A DNA stretch of 64,000 nt from Candidatus Bathyarchaeia archaeon (GTDB lineage Archaea > Thermoproteota > Bathyarchaeia > Bathyarchaeales > Bathycorpusculaceae): positions 35,390-99,389 of the forward strand of contig JASEET010000003.1 in the NCBI GenBank assembly GCA_030019335.1. Direction: 5' to 3'. Every line of letters starts with the position of its first letter. The first letter of the stretch is position 1. The position numbers and the translations under genes were made by a program. Of this stretch, positions 25,143-34,662 are shown one piece after another. A model generated the notes under the pieces. The model had not been told where the DNA came from. It saw only the letters and a list, made by a program, of their open reading frames with translations, and searched no databases.

Positions 25143-27236
25143 TTACGCATTATCACAATTTTTGTGGCGTTCTTCCCAGAACTTTTTTATTTGTTCGGCG
25201 CAGTTAATTGGGCTTCCTACAGTTTTCATCTCCTTCTGGTAGTAGCTTGGGAGTTGTTGTTTGATGTTTGGGCGCGTGACGCGTTCATCTAGGATTGCTA
25301 TGCATCCTTTATCATTAGCTGATCGGTGGACGCGTCCACAGGTCTGAATTAGGCGAAGTATTGCAGGGGTTAAGTAAGCGTACGTCCTGCCTTTTCCTGG
25401 AAATTGATGATTGAAGTAATTTATCAAAGCCTTTTGGTACACGTTCCAAGTTGCATAGGGTAGGCCCACAGCTACTACACATGTTAAGAGGTTATCTGGA
25501 TAGTCTATTCCCTCGCTGAACTTCCCGCCCATAACCCCAAACAATATGTTGTCGGCTGACCTAGTTAACTGCTCCATCACCTCGCCTCTCTTAGTCTTAC
25601 GTTGTTCTACAATTTCTTTTCTGTTGGTTTTGATCAGTGGTAGAATGGTATGCATCAATCCGTAGCTTGTGAAGAAGACAGCCATGTTGCCTTCATTCGC
25701 CTCGGATATGGCTTCAATGTAATCTTTCCACTTCTCAAGCATCCTGTTAGTCCTTTTTTCAAACCTTGACGACACATCCTCCGCAGCTAAAATCAGCCTG
25801 TTCTCAGGCGGAAAGGGCGAATCAAACTCTTTGAGATAGACGCCACTCTGGTCATAAAGCATTAAGTCTCTGTAGACTTTTGGAGGCGAGAGGAACCCGC
25901 TCATCAGGATGCTTCCCCGCGCCTGACTCAAAACAGGATCTGTTATCTCCCTCCCATCGAAGCTCCTGACTTCTAAAACGGTTCTATCCCTCCAATCCCT
26001 CCTAATCAGATGGATATACTTCGTTCCAACTTTTTCGAAGAAGCTCTTCATAAACTCGCCCACTCGATGGTTGTAGCTGAAAATCCTCTCGTAGCCCAGC
26101 TCGCGCCGCGTCTCTCTCACATATTCTCCGTATTCATGAAGGATTTCTGCGGTTTCGGAACCAGATACTCCACATTGATCAAGAAACAAGTCGCTAACTT
26201 CTTGGGGGTTAAGCTGCTTAAGCTCTTCCTTTTCTAAGGTCTCTTGGACGCGTTGAAAAATTTCCTCGTTTAACACGTTCAAATACTCTTGAACTGACGG
26301 CAGAGTCTCATGTTCGAACGTTTCGTTTTCTTTGAGAGCCCCTTCCACTGTGTTTTGTGTCAGCCGGTCAGAAAGCAGCTCCCTAGAAAAGGCTGGAAGA
26401 TTGTGCGCTTCGTCCACAATAAGGTAGACGTTAGACATGCCCACTCCGAAACTCTTCAGTAATGCCCCCCTAACTTGAGGATTGAAGACGTAGTGGTATG
26501 TTCCAAGGAAAATGTCGACACGATCTAGAACTTTTTTCAATGCCTCATAAGCGCAGAACCCCTGCCTAGACATTCGCCTAACCGCCTCCCTCGGAGCAAG
26601 AATTTTTCGGGCGCAGTCCAGTGCCAGTTCTTCAGCTTCCTTTTTCTTTCTGTTTATGTTCCAATAAAACTTGCAATAGGGCTTATTAGACTCACAGTTA
26701 TCCTTCAGCCTCTGACACTCCTCGAGAAAGTCAAAGTAGGAGAGGTCGCCTTTTATGCGCAGCGGACACATGTCCTGTTTGCTGAAAAAGGATACGGCTG
26801 AGAGATTACGTCCCAACGCCTTCAACTCTTTAAGATAAATGTGTAGTTGGCTTCTGGTTCTAAAGCAAATCAGAAGTTTGTTCTCTCCAAGCTGGGGTAG
26901 AACAGTTAGCAGGGATGCCAGAGACTTACCTATACCACAGGGAGCGCTTCCCAGAAAAACTTCTTTATTTTTAATGGCCTTAGATGCTTCCTCGATAAAC
27001 TCCATCTGTCCCTTCCGTGCTTCGTAGCCTTCAGGAAGCCATTTCCCCTCCGAAACTTTGCCTCTCACCCTTCCTTTCACTGTTGCTTCGCCAACTCTCT
27101 TGGAGAGCTTAGAAACCCTGCTCTCCGACATCAAGTATGTTCCACAGCTACGACAAAACCGACTCTGTTCATACTCTTTACGAGAATATGTTCTTCCACA
27201 TTTTCGGCAAACGTAGGTTCGAGGCAACTTTCTCAC
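25143..27236 (-). CDS. XPD/DinG-family DNA helicase with N-terminal zinc ribbon
   Basis: 697-residue superfamily 2 helicase. An N-terminal zinc ribbon (CRKCGRTY ... CRSCGTYL, residues 10-35) precedes the Rad3-like core: Walker A APCGIGKSLAS near 98, four cysteines between CPLRIKG and NKPYCKFYW for a 4Fe-4S cluster, IVDEAHNLPAFS (DEAH box), and motif VI TCGRVHRS near the C-terminus. It would unwind DNA 5'-3' in repair or transcription-linked processes. The added zinc ribbon distinguishes it from plain archaeal XPD, so it may be a paralogue. It is divergent from the YHS gene across a 170-base promoter region. Confidence 0.88.
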   Translation of the reverse strand: MRKLPRTYVCRKCGRTYSRKEYEQSRFCRSCGTYLMSESRVSKLSKRVGEATVKGRVRGKVSEGKWLPEGYEARKGQMEFIEEASKAIKNKEVFLGSAPCGIGKSLASLLTVLPQLGENKLLICFRTRSQLHIYLKELKALGRNLSAVSFFSKQDMCPLRIKGDLSYFDFLEECQRLKDNCESNKPYCKFYWNINRKKKEAEELALDCARKILAPREAVRRMSRQGFCAYEALKKVLDRVDIFLGTYHYVFNPQVRGALLKSFGVGMSNVYLIVDEAHNLPAFSRELLSDRLTQNTVEGALKENETFEHETLPSVQEYLNVLNEEIFQRVQETLEKEELKQLNPQEVSDLFLDQCGVSGSETAEILHEYGEYVRETRRELGYERIFSYNHRVGEFMKSFFEKVGTKYIHLIRRDWRDRTVLEVRSFDGREITDPVLSQARGSILMSGFLSPPKVYRDLMLYDQSGVYLKEFDSPFPPENRLILAAEDVSSRFEKRTNRMLEKWKDYIEAISEANEGNMAVFFTSYGLMHTILPLIKTNRKEIVEQRKTKRGEVMEQLTRSADNILFGVMGGKFSEGIDYPDNLLTCVVAVGLPYATWNVYQKALINYFNHQFPGKGRTYAYLTPAILRLIQTCGRVHRSANDKGCIAILDERVTRPNIKQQLPSYYQKEMKTVGSPINCAEQIKKFWEERHKNCDNA

Positions 27237-27407
27237 ACATCATAACCTTACCGCGTACAACTTATGCTTTGCTAATTGTTTCCACTTTAATCCACACACA
27301 GTAGCTTTACGCGCGCGCAAACTAGAAAACTTCTAGAACCATTAATCATAATAAGCAGACAGCACATCTATACGTATTCATTAGTGTTTGGAGTGAAGAG
27401 CGCGACA

Positions 27408-27551
27408 ATGCCTAGGGATCCTGTCTGTGGCGTGGTTCTGGACGAAAAGACATCTAAATTCAAGATCAGTTATGGAGGAGAGACATATTATTTCTGTAGT
27501 GTGAAATGCAAGAAGAGATTTAAAAGGAATCCGAGGAAATTTGTAAAGTAG
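27408..27551 (+). CDS. YHS-domain small protein
   Basis: 47 residues: MPRDPVCGVVLDEKTSKFKI, then YYFCSVKCKKRFKRNPRKF. DPVCG and the FCSVKCKKRF segment are the metal-binding cysteines of YHS domains, usually linked to copper or other metal handling. In-frame GTG codons at 27384 and 27393 could add eight or five residues. Confidence 0.8.
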   Translation: MPRDPVCGVVLDEKTSKFKISYGGETYYFCSVKCKKRFKRNPRKFVK

Positions 27552-27612
27552 ACTGGCGCGCTGATAGTATTGAAAGGGACGGTGAACAGGAACTGTTATC
27601 TGAGGGAACTAC

Positions 27613-27963
27613 ATGGATACAGAAAAAGAAATTGTTTCATACTTATACGAATTTGGAAATACAAAGGAAAGCGACATAATCAATTACGGAGTAAAGAAAT
27701 TTAACTACTCTTCAGAAAGAATGAAAAAGGTCATAAAGCGGATGGCGATAAAGGGTAAAATTCACTATGTTATTCACAGCAAACTTGAACCGCCTGAAGT
27801 TTATATTAGCTTGAAGGAACCTTTGCCTCCCGAAATTGCGAAGATCCTTCTTGAAGCTTTCATCCAAATGAACGTAGCGGAAGAAGATGCGCAAAAGATT
27901 CTGGACGAAGCAGCGGCACTTGCGGAGAAAAGAATTAAAGAGAAGCATACACGAACATTTTAG
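27613..27963 (+). CDS. small winged-helix-like protein
   Basis: 116 residues. An N-terminal winged-helix pattern is readable (EKEIVSYLYEFGNTKESDII, then RMKKVIKRMAIKGKIHYVIH), followed by a helical C-terminus rich in glutamate and lysine (EEDAQKILDEAAALAEKRIK). Likely a transcriptional regulator. It is 60 bases after the YHS gene on the same strand and may be expressed with it. Not assigned to a family. Confidence 0.6.
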   Translation: MDTEKEIVSYLYEFGNTKESDIINYGVKKFNYSSERMKKVIKRMAIKGKIHYVIHSKLEPPEVYISLKEPLPPEIAKILLEAFIQMNVAEEDAQKILDEAAALAEKRIKEKHTRTF

Positions 27964-28125
27964 GCAAGCGCCAGATCATTTCTTACAAAATCAATGTCAT
28001 CAAACACACACATGTGCGTGCTAAACCTTTTTATATGAGGGGTACTGTTTAGTGGGGTTGTCACATTAATCCATGTTTAAATTAAAGAAACTTTTGAAGC
28101 TTTTGAAAACTACATGTAAAACTTT

Positions 28126-29257
28126 GTGACAGGAGAAATGAAATATATGCAAATACAATACTTTAAAGATTTACCGCTAAGTCAAGAAGTTATGAAAGGC
28201 ATCGAAGAGCTTGGATTCAGTAATCTTTTCCCAATTCAAGCTCAAGCCATAATCCCATTACTTGAAGGCAAAGACGTGATTGGACGGGCACAGACTGGAA
28301 CGGGCAAGACAGCGGCTTTCGGAATTCCGATGGTTGAACGTCTAAACCCAAACATCAGCAGTATTCAGGGCTTAGTCTTAGAGCCAACACGTGAACTCGC
28401 CATACAGGTTGCAGGGCACATAAGACGACTCAGCAGATACGCCGCATTTAAAATCTTACCAGTTTACGGTGGTGAACCAATCCAGAAACAAATCCACGCA
28501 CTAGAAAGAGGCGTACACATTGTTGTTGGTACACCAGGCCGCCTAATAGACCATCTGAAATGAGGAACACTAAATCTGGCATCGGTGAAAATTGTTGTTC
28601 TCGACGAGGCTGATAGAATGCTTTACATGGGATTCATAGATGACATAGAATACATGCTCTCAAAGGTGCCAGTAAACAGGCAGACAAGCCTCTTCTCTGC
28701 AACAATAGACCATTTAGTAATGACTATATGCGACAGGTACATGAGAAAACCTGAAAAAAATACTTGTAAGTAAAGACGAAATGGCGCTCACACAGATAGA
28801 CCAGTATTACATGGTTGTAAACCCTAAAAACAAATTCGGAATTCTATGCAACGTTTTAGACGAAAACCACATAGAACGAGCCATAATATTCTGCAGAACG
28901 CGTATAGGCACAAGCATGCTAGCAGACAGGTTAAGGGCGCGAGGATACGACGCAAAACCATTTCATGCTGGCTTCACTCAACCGCAAAGAGACTTCATTG
29001 TCAACTCTTTCAGAAAAGGAAAACTAAAACTGCTTGTTGCAACAGACGTTGCTGCAAGAGGCCTAGACATTCAAGAAATAACTCACATAATAATCTATGA
29101 CATTCCATTAGACGCGCTAGTATACTTCCATAGAATTGGACGAACTGCCAGAATGGGACGCGAGGGAACAGCAATAACACTTGTGGGCTACGGAGAACTA
29201 ACACAATTTAACGATATAAGAGCTTTAACGAAAACTACAATAGAAGAATTAGGATAG
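28126..29257 (+). pseudogene. DEAD-box RNA helicase with in-frame TGA and frameshift
   Basis: The complete DEAD-box set is readable: QAQAIIPLLEGKD (Q motif), RAQTGTGKTAAFG (Walker A), PTRELAIQV, GTPGRLIDHL, VLDEADRML (DEAD), SLFSATI, then the second domain with AIIFCRTRIGTSML, ATDVAARGLDI and HRIGRTARMGREG. A TGA at 28561-28563 interrupts it after RLIDHLK where the family usually has a basic residue, and an extra A in a seven-A run (28754-28760) shifts the frame after MRKPEK. Both lesions are single-base changes. The gene is therefore a recent pseudogene or carries sequencing errors. Confidence 0.85.
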
Positions 29258-29383
29258 AATAGTACCCTGCGTTGTTCTCAATGGGTTATGCACTAGATGC
29301 TTCATAACATAAAGCCTATAAGGAAAGCAAGGTTTAAGTCTTCTCCATTCCCCGTATAAGAATCTAATCAGGCGGAGAACCGA

Positions 29384-31180
29384 ATGAAGCAACTACACCA
29401 TAACGGCGTCCTAGTTCCACCCCGATACGAAGGAAAGGGTCTCACCATCAAGGTAAGGGGGAAGAAGATTAAGCTGACGTTGGAGCAGGAGGAAATGGCT
29501 CTCGCCTGGGCTAAGAAAGTGGGAACTCCCTATGTCGAGGACTCTGTCTTCGCTAAGAACTTCCACCGTGACTTCTCAAAAAAACTTGGTATCAATGTTA
29601 AATCCAGCGACGTCGACTACTCTGAGATCCTTTCCATTGTCGAAAAAGAGCGAGCCAGGAAGGCTAACCTCTCTAGGGAGGAGAGGAGACAACTGGCGGC
29701 TCAGAGGAAAGCCCAGAGGGAGGCGAACAAGAAGCGCTACGGATATGCTTGGGTTGACGGCGTCCAGTTGGAAGTGGCCAACTACGCAGTCGAACCTAGC
29801 TCCATCTTCATAGGCCGAGGGAAACACCCACTAAGGGGGCGTTGGAAGGAGGGGCCTCGCGAGGAGGACATCGAGCTCAACCTCTCGCCGGATGCTCCTA
29901 GACCGCCGGGCAACTGGGGCGACATCGTTTGGCAACCTGACGCCATGTGGATTGCACAATGGCGGGATAAACTCACCGGCAAGACGAAATACGTCTGGTT
30001 TTCCGAGTCCAGCATCCTGAAGCAGAGGAAGGATATTGAGAAGTTTGACAAGGCGAAGGAGCTCCGTCAGAACCTTGTACGGATCCAAAGGCACATTTGG
30101 GAGAACCTTGATGCTGATGATCTAAGACGGAGGAAGACGGCGACCGTCTGTTTCCTTATTGATAAGCTGAAGATCAGAGTCGGCGACGAGAAGGACCCCG
30201 ACGAGGCGGACACCGTCGGTGCCTCAACCCTCCGACCGGAGCATATTCGCTTCAACGGCGATGGCGCTGTAACCTTCAACTTCCTCGGAAAGGATTCTGT
30301 ACCTCATGTCTTTAGGGTCGAACTCCCAGATAATGTCATCAGAAACCTCAAGGAGTTCACAGCAAACGCGGCATCCACACTTTTCGATGGCATCGGCTCA
30401 AAACATGTGAGCGAATTCCTCGATGAGGTGATGATCGGTCTTTCAGCGAAGGTCTTCCGCACCTGCTATGCGTCCGAAGCCGTCGAGACGAAGCTAGAAA
30501 AAGCTCCTTTCAAACTCGAAGACCCTGAGTATGTGAAGAAATATATCGCCACGATGGCGAACCTCGAGGCCGCTAAGGTCTGCAACCACCGGCGTACCAT
30601 CCCCAAGACTTGGAAATCATCTTTGGAAAAGAAGAAGAATCGCTTCAAGGCTCTGAAGGATCGGGCGAAGGATGCCCAAGAGAAGCTAAGGCGGAAAACT
30701 AAGGAGCGGAAAGAGAGATACAGGGAGAGGCTGAGGAAGCAAAAGGAAAGGCTGAAGGCGATGGAAGAGAAGCTGGAGGCTTATCGGCGGCAACTCGCCG
30801 ATAGGAAGCAACAAGGTAAACCCATTCACGTTCTGAAGAAACGCGTTAGACTTCAGCGAGGTGCCGTGGCGCGCCAAAAGCAAAGCCTCAAGGAGCTGAA
30901 GACTAAGCACACAGATTGGATGAAAAAGCTAAAGCATGCGCTTGAGAGTCGAAAGCAACGTGACAAAGCGGCGATGGATAAGCTGAAGCTCAGGATAGAG
31001 ACCCAGAAGGAAACCCGCGACTACAACCTCGCGACATCCCTGAAGAGCTACATTGACCCTCGAATCTACTGCGAATGGGGAAAACAAGTTGACTATGACT
31101 GGAGGCGGTACTACCCGGAGACCCTCCGGGGGAAGTTCAGCTGGATCGAGATTGATGGGATGACTTCACAAAAGAGTTAG
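29384..31180 (+). CDS. DNA topoisomerase IB (eukaryote-like)
   Basis: 598 residues with the layout of eukaryotic and thaumarchaeal topoisomerase I: an N-terminal DNA-binding region (VGTPYVEDSVFAKNFHRDF), the core with FLIDKLKIRVGDEKDPDEAD and ASTLRPEHI (catalytic arginine region), a charged linker coiled-coil (about 420-555), and a C-terminal domain with SLKSYIDPRIYCEW, whose tyrosine is the expected nucleophile. It relaxes supercoils through a 3'-phosphotyrosine intermediate. The gene is visibly richer in G and C and in GTC, GAC and CTC codons than its neighbours, which hints at transfer. GGCGGAG precedes the ATG. Confidence 0.93.
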   Translation: MKQLHHNGVLVPPRYEGKGLTIKVRGKKIKLTLEQEEMALAWAKKVGTPYVEDSVFAKNFHRDFSKKLGINVKSSDVDYSEILSIVEKERARKANLSREERRQLAAQRKAQREANKKRYGYAWVDGVQLEVANYAVEPSSIFIGRGKHPLRGRWKEGPREEDIELNLSPDAPRPPGNWGDIVWQPDAMWIAQWRDKLTGKTKYVWFSESSILKQRKDIEKFDKAKELRQNLVRIQRHIWENLDADDLRRRKTATVCFLIDKLKIRVGDEKDPDEADTVGASTLRPEHIRFNGDGAVTFNFLGKDSVPHVFRVELPDNVIRNLKEFTANAASTLFDGIGSKHVSEFLDEVMIGLSAKVFRTCYASEAVETKLEKAPFKLEDPEYVKKYIATMANLEAAKVCNHRRTIPKTWKSSLEKKKNRFKALKDRAKDAQEKLRRKTKERKERYRERLRKQKERLKAMEEKLEAYRRQLADRKQQGKPIHVLKKRVRLQRGAVARQKQSLKELKTKHTDWMKKLKHALESRKQRDKAAMDKLKLRIETQKETRDYNLATSLKSYIDPRIYCEWGKQVDYDWRRYYPETLRGKFSWIEIDGMTSQKS

Positions 31181-31225
31181 AAGGTTTTTCAGAAAAAGAA
31201 AATGAAAAGGACGCTGGTTTAATCG

Positions 31226-31328
31226 TGGCGCCGCCGGTAGGATTTTCGACAGGATTTGTCTCCTTATTCTCGAACCTACGACCGACTGGTTAACAGCCAG
31301 CCGCTCTACCTAGCTGAGCTACGGCGGC
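31226..31328 (-). tRNA. tRNA-Asn (GTT) with T-loop intron, CCA encoded
   Basis: Acceptor strands GCCGCCG and CGGCGGC pair, with discriminator G and an encoded CCA (31226-31228). D-arm GCTC-AGCTAGGTAG-AGC and anticodon arm GCTGG-CTGTTAA-CCAGT give anticodon GTT (complement of 31292-31294). The T-arm is GTAGG-TTCGA, then about 26 extra bases, then AT-CCTAC; removing them restores the normal TTCGAAT loop and a 74-nt tRNA. The insertion is thus an intron at about position 58/59. The copy is otherwise standard. Confidence 0.9.
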
Positions 31329-31411
31329 ATCTGCATTATGAGTTTGAGTTTTCCAGTGATATTTAAGTTTAGTTATTTCTAGTGTCAGGTGTTTTTCGGC
31401 TAGCTAATGTG

Positions 31412-32929
31412 CTATTTGATTCCAGCCTTTTTTGCCTTATACATGACTATTTCACCGAAAAGCCTGTAGAATAGGCGTATAAGTTTTGCAGACCATTTTC
31501 CAGCAAACGCTAAGTCGATTAGGTTGTCTATCCAGTAAAAGTCGTGTTTTAAACATTTGATTAAGAGTTCTCGGTGTAGTTCGTTCATTTCCGTTTCTTT
31601 AAACCAGTCCTCGTCTTTTAGTCTACCCATTGGAACAAAAAATAGAGGCACAATTAGGCTTCTAAAACCTTTAAGGTCATCCATTAACTCGATTGTTTTA
31701 ATTAAGTCTTCCTCTGTTTCTTCAGGAATCCCTACAATTAATGTGCACGCTGGAATCAACTTGTTATCGTGCATTAAACCCATGCCGGTGCGTACAACTT
31801 CTGGCCATTCTTCTGGCTTAAAGGGATGCGCTTTTGCCGGCATGATTTTTTTCGCAAGCTTTGGTGAACCTGTTTCTATTCCTATTTCTGCACCCCACCA
31901 AGACTGCTTTTGCAGTATAATTTCAGCTATTTTCGAGAAAAGCTTCGGTTTTGACGCTATAGCTGCTAGGGAACAGTGGCTCCAGCTTATGCCTTCACAT
32001 TTCTTCACAACCAGTTCGTGGAGTTTGATGAGTTTTTCATCGTTTGGCAAGGTATTTTTGGAACCGTAAAGCATAACGTCTTCCGCGTGGAAACATGACC
32101 AATTTATATGACCAACTTCTATGTTTACATCTATTTCCCGCAGTATTTTCTCATACGGATACCACCGCAGAGGCCTTAAAGTCGCGCTGCAGAATTCACA
32201 CCCCCTGCAACAACCACGACCAACCTCTGTTAAGCCATTAATTGAGGGATTCACAATATCCGGTATTTCTTCTAGACTGGGTGTTTCCTTGACACCAACC
32301 TCATAATACTGGGGGAGGTTCTCATCATTCAATGCCGCACAAACAATCTTCCCAATGACCTTTTCAGCCTCTCCTTCGATTATACAGTCTATCCCAAACT
32401 CCTCAACGAATTTTAACCTATAACGAAATTGCCAAACACCAGGACCACCAACAATAATCCTTAACCCATGTTTTTTCGCTTCTTTAATCTCTGGATTAGC
32501 TAATAAAGCACGGAAATATTGTGCCAGAAATGGCTCCCTCTTTAAGATAGAGGCGAAGGTGCTTGAGGCTGGACCTAGGCCGAAGGGGTCCATGACGTTT
32601 ATGCCTAAAACCTTTGCCTCATCAATGTATTTTCCAATGTGGTCTGGATCAACGGTTAATACGTCGAAGCCTTCGCTTAAGAGTTGAGCCTCAATCTTTC
32701 TTAATCCGTACGGTGCTGCTATGGGTATGCCGTCTTTTGTTTTGATTGGAGGGAAGAAAAGAAACTTGTAAAGCCAGTCTGGAATTACGTTTGGAGGAGC
32801 GCACGTCCCGAACCCTATAAATTCGTTGTGATGGTAGTCGCTCATTAAAGTTCGGTCAGCAGTTAATAGTATTTTATCGCTCACGGTTGTTGGTCGCTCC
32901 TTAAATGAATATTGTTCATTCCAAAACAT
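31412..32929 (-). CDS. B12-binding-type radical SAM protein
   Basis: 505 residues. The N-terminal 200 form a Rossmann-like cobalamin-binding-type domain (EAQLLSEGFDVLTVDPDHIG, then IIVGGPGVWQFRY). The radical SAM domain has EVGRGCCRGCEFCSATLRP near 220, giving the C-x3-C-x2-C cluster motif, and then GAEIGIETGSPKLAKKIMPA. This is the architecture of the large archaeal family of B12-radical SAM proteins of unknown substrate. The 3' end lies about 85 bases from tRNA-Asn. It is divergent from the small gene at 32970. Confidence 0.87.
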   Translation of the reverse strand: MFWNEQYSFKERPTTVSDKILLTADRTLMSDYHHNEFIGFGTCAPPNVIPDWLYKFLFFPPIKTKDGIPIAAPYGLRKIEAQLLSEGFDVLTVDPDHIGKYIDEAKVLGINVMDPFGLGPASSTFASILKREPFLAQYFRALLANPEIKEAKKHGLRIIVGGPGVWQFRYRLKFVEEFGIDCIIEGEAEKVIGKIVCAALNDENLPQYYEVGVKETPSLEEIPDIVNPSINGLTEVGRGCCRGCEFCSATLRPLRWYPYEKILREIDVNIEVGHINWSCFHAEDVMLYGSKNTLPNDEKLIKLHELVVKKCEGISWSHCSLAAIASKPKLFSKIAEIILQKQSWWGAEIGIETGSPKLAKKIMPAKAHPFKPEEWPEVVRTGMGLMHDNKLIPACTLIVGIPEETEEDLIKTIELMDDLKGFRSLIVPLFFVPMGRLKDEDWFKETEMNELHRELLIKCLKHDFYWIDNLIDLAFAGKWSAKLIRLFYRLFGEIVMYKAKKAGIK

Positions 32930-32969
32930 TTAAATTTTGATATATTCTAACTTAAACTTTGTGGTGAAA

Positions 32970-33143
32970 ATGACCCAGAAAACCCTTGTAGATTTGGTAG
33001 AGATTTTGTTGGCGAAAAAGAGAAACTGGAATGTTGATACGAATTTGAAGATTGTAATTGGGGGCACTGAAATAGGCGCAATAGCGATAACAGGAAAAAT
33101 TCAGTACGTTCCAACGGATAGTGAAGGAGAAACTGCGAAATAG
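32970..33143 (+). CDS. small hypothetical protein
   Basis: 57 residues beginning MTQKTLVDLVEILLAKKRNW, then a beta-rich part (LKIVIGGTEIGAIAITG). GGTGA is directly before the ATG. Not recognised. The AT-rich promoter region is shared with the divergent radical SAM gene. The gap 33144-33306 holds nothing else that could be identified. Confidence 0.55.
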   Translation: MTQKTLVDLVEILLAKKRNWNVDTNLKIVIGGTEIGAIAITGKIQYVPTDSEGETAK

Positions 33144-33306
33144 CCTCGATAACGCTAAGAGATTGGCTTAGAAAAAGGTTTCAAGCATGAACAGAACAAG
33201 TCACAAAATCAGGTCTGCTCTCTCTGCCTTCATCGGTACTGCCATAACATCCTTTCTGTCATATTAAAAATTGTGGAAACTTTTGGAAAAGTGCTGAGGT
33301 GATCAA

Positions 33307-34064
33307 ATGTCCGAGGCTTTGGCGATTGCTAACATAAGGAGATGGTTGGGCAACCCGATAGTCAGAGCGATCTTAAATAAGAGCGTCAAAAGAGGGAAGA
33401 ATGGAAAACCGATAATAGAGTGTGCTCTAGAACATTCGGTCTTCGGCACAAAGTGCAGCCTCACTTGCAGTTTCTATTCATGGGTCATTAATGTGTTGAT
33501 TAAGAGGTCCGCCGAAATTTTTGGGGTGGATACCAAAGAGGTTTTTGAGGCTCTGAGGAGCCTTTTTTCAGGAGGGGAATAAGAAATACCTTGGAGGGAA
33601 TAGCCGAGTTCGGCATCCAAACTCCTCAAACGACCGCCGCTCCTTTTCTCGTTGTCTGGCAGTTCACCAATGCATATAACTTGAGATGCAAACATTTTTA
33701 CGCTTCCGCAATCAGTGAGACAATGCCAGATGAGCTGACTACTGAGGAAGCAAAAGATCTGATAGACGAATTAGCTGATTGTGGTGTAGTAGCAATAGCT
33801 TTTTCTGGTGGTGAACCATTAATCAGAAAAGATTTCTTTGAAATTGCAAACTACGCGAAAGAAAGAGATTTTTACGTTTCTGTTGCAACAAACGGGACTT
33901 TAATAACACCAAGTATCGGTAAAAAACTAAAAAGTTGCGTTGATTATGTTGAAATATCACTAGATGGATTAAAAGAGACACATGAAAAGTTCAGGGGTAT
34001 TTCTGGAGTGTTCGATAAAACAATAAATGGAATTAAGCTTCAAAGAAAGAAAATCCATTTCTAG
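33307..34064 (+). pseudogene. decayed radical SAM gene with mutated cluster cysteines
   Basis: Two frames appear to come from one gene. The first (33307-33582) reads IANIRRWLGNPIVRAILNKS and the second (from 33591, another frame) reads EGIAEFGIQTPQ, PFLVVWQFTNAYNLRCKHFY and FSGGEPLIRKDF before stopping at 34064. In intact relatives the segment is TNxCNLxCKHCY; here the first cysteine is tyrosine and the third is phenylalanine, so a 4Fe-4S cluster cannot be held. The C-terminal half, usually a SPASM domain, is missing. A frameshift, lost cysteines and truncation together mark a dead gene. Confidence 0.72.
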
Positions 34065-34178
34065 TAATTGCTGGTTGACTCTTGAGTTTTGATAATGCTT
34101 TATCTGAAATGTTGCCATGGATATTTTTGTTTCTGATTCTTTTGCTTTTCTTTTTGTATGTTTGTTATGAAGAACATG

Positions 34179-34517
34179 CTAAGAAGAAGTTTTTCTCTTG
34201 TTAATTAAGTCCATGAGAACTTCTTTGATTGGTTTGTTGAATATTTTCCGTACTTTTCTGAGCAGATTTTCACCACTATTAGTTAACGAATAATATCTTA
34301 TCTTTCTTTTTCCTTTTTCAACCCATTCTGCAGCAGCAAATCCTTCTTTTTCTAACCTGTGAAGAAACGGGTATACTATGCTTGGCTTTAGCTTTCGTCC
34401 TGTTAATTTCTTAAATTCGAGGATAAGCTCGTAGCCATGTCTGGGTTTTCGTGACAAAAGCCACAGTATGATTGGCTTCTCAAGACCACGTAGGAATGCG
34501 TCACTAACTTTAATCAT
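34179..34517 (-). CDS. PadR-family transcriptional regulator
   Basis: 112 residues. The PadR winged helix is clear: KPIILWLLSRKPRHGYELI, then LKPSIVYPFLHRLEKEGF and RKIRYYSLTNSGENLL, followed by a C-terminal dimerisation helix. It is divergent from the other PadR gene at 34663. A TTGATATATCAA palindrome lies 26 bases upstream of its start, within the TATA region, and is a good candidate for autoregulation. Confidence 0.88.
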   Translation of the reverse strand: MIKVSDAFLRGLEKPIILWLLSRKPRHGYELILEFKKLTGRKLKPSIVYPFLHRLEKEGFAAAEWVEKGKRKIRYYSLTNSGENLLRKVRKIFNKPIKEVLMDLINKRKTSS

Positions 34518-34542
34518 TTTTCTCTAAAGTATAGTTTAAATT

Positions 34543-34554
34543 TTGATATATCAA
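34543..34554. promoter_or_regulatory. TTGATATATCAA palindrome between divergent PadR genes
   Basis: Perfect 12-bp palindrome, 26 bases upstream of the minus-strand PadR start and next to the TATA-like TTTAAATTTT. PadR proteins bind such symmetric A+T-rich sites. A related TTTTGATATATT lies at 32934-32945 upstream of the small gene at 32970. Confidence 0.5.
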
Positions 34555-34662
34555 TGTTTCCGTTTTTCATTACAGGACGTTTACATTTTATATTAAGGAA
34601 TTGAGCTATAGATGCGTGAGCAAGTGTGATACTGATTGATAATTGAAGGGGAAGAGCCGCTG

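Noticed and set aside
24770-25156. 128-codon open frame on the minus strand downstream of the XPD-like gene
   Set aside because: Composition is like random A+T-rich translation, it overlaps the helicase end and the small plus-strand frame, and no domain is visible.
28561-28563. TGA in the DEAD-box gene as recoded codon (selenocysteine)
   Set aside because: The position corresponds to a basic residue in the family, no recoding element is visible, and a second lesion in the same gene points to decay or error.
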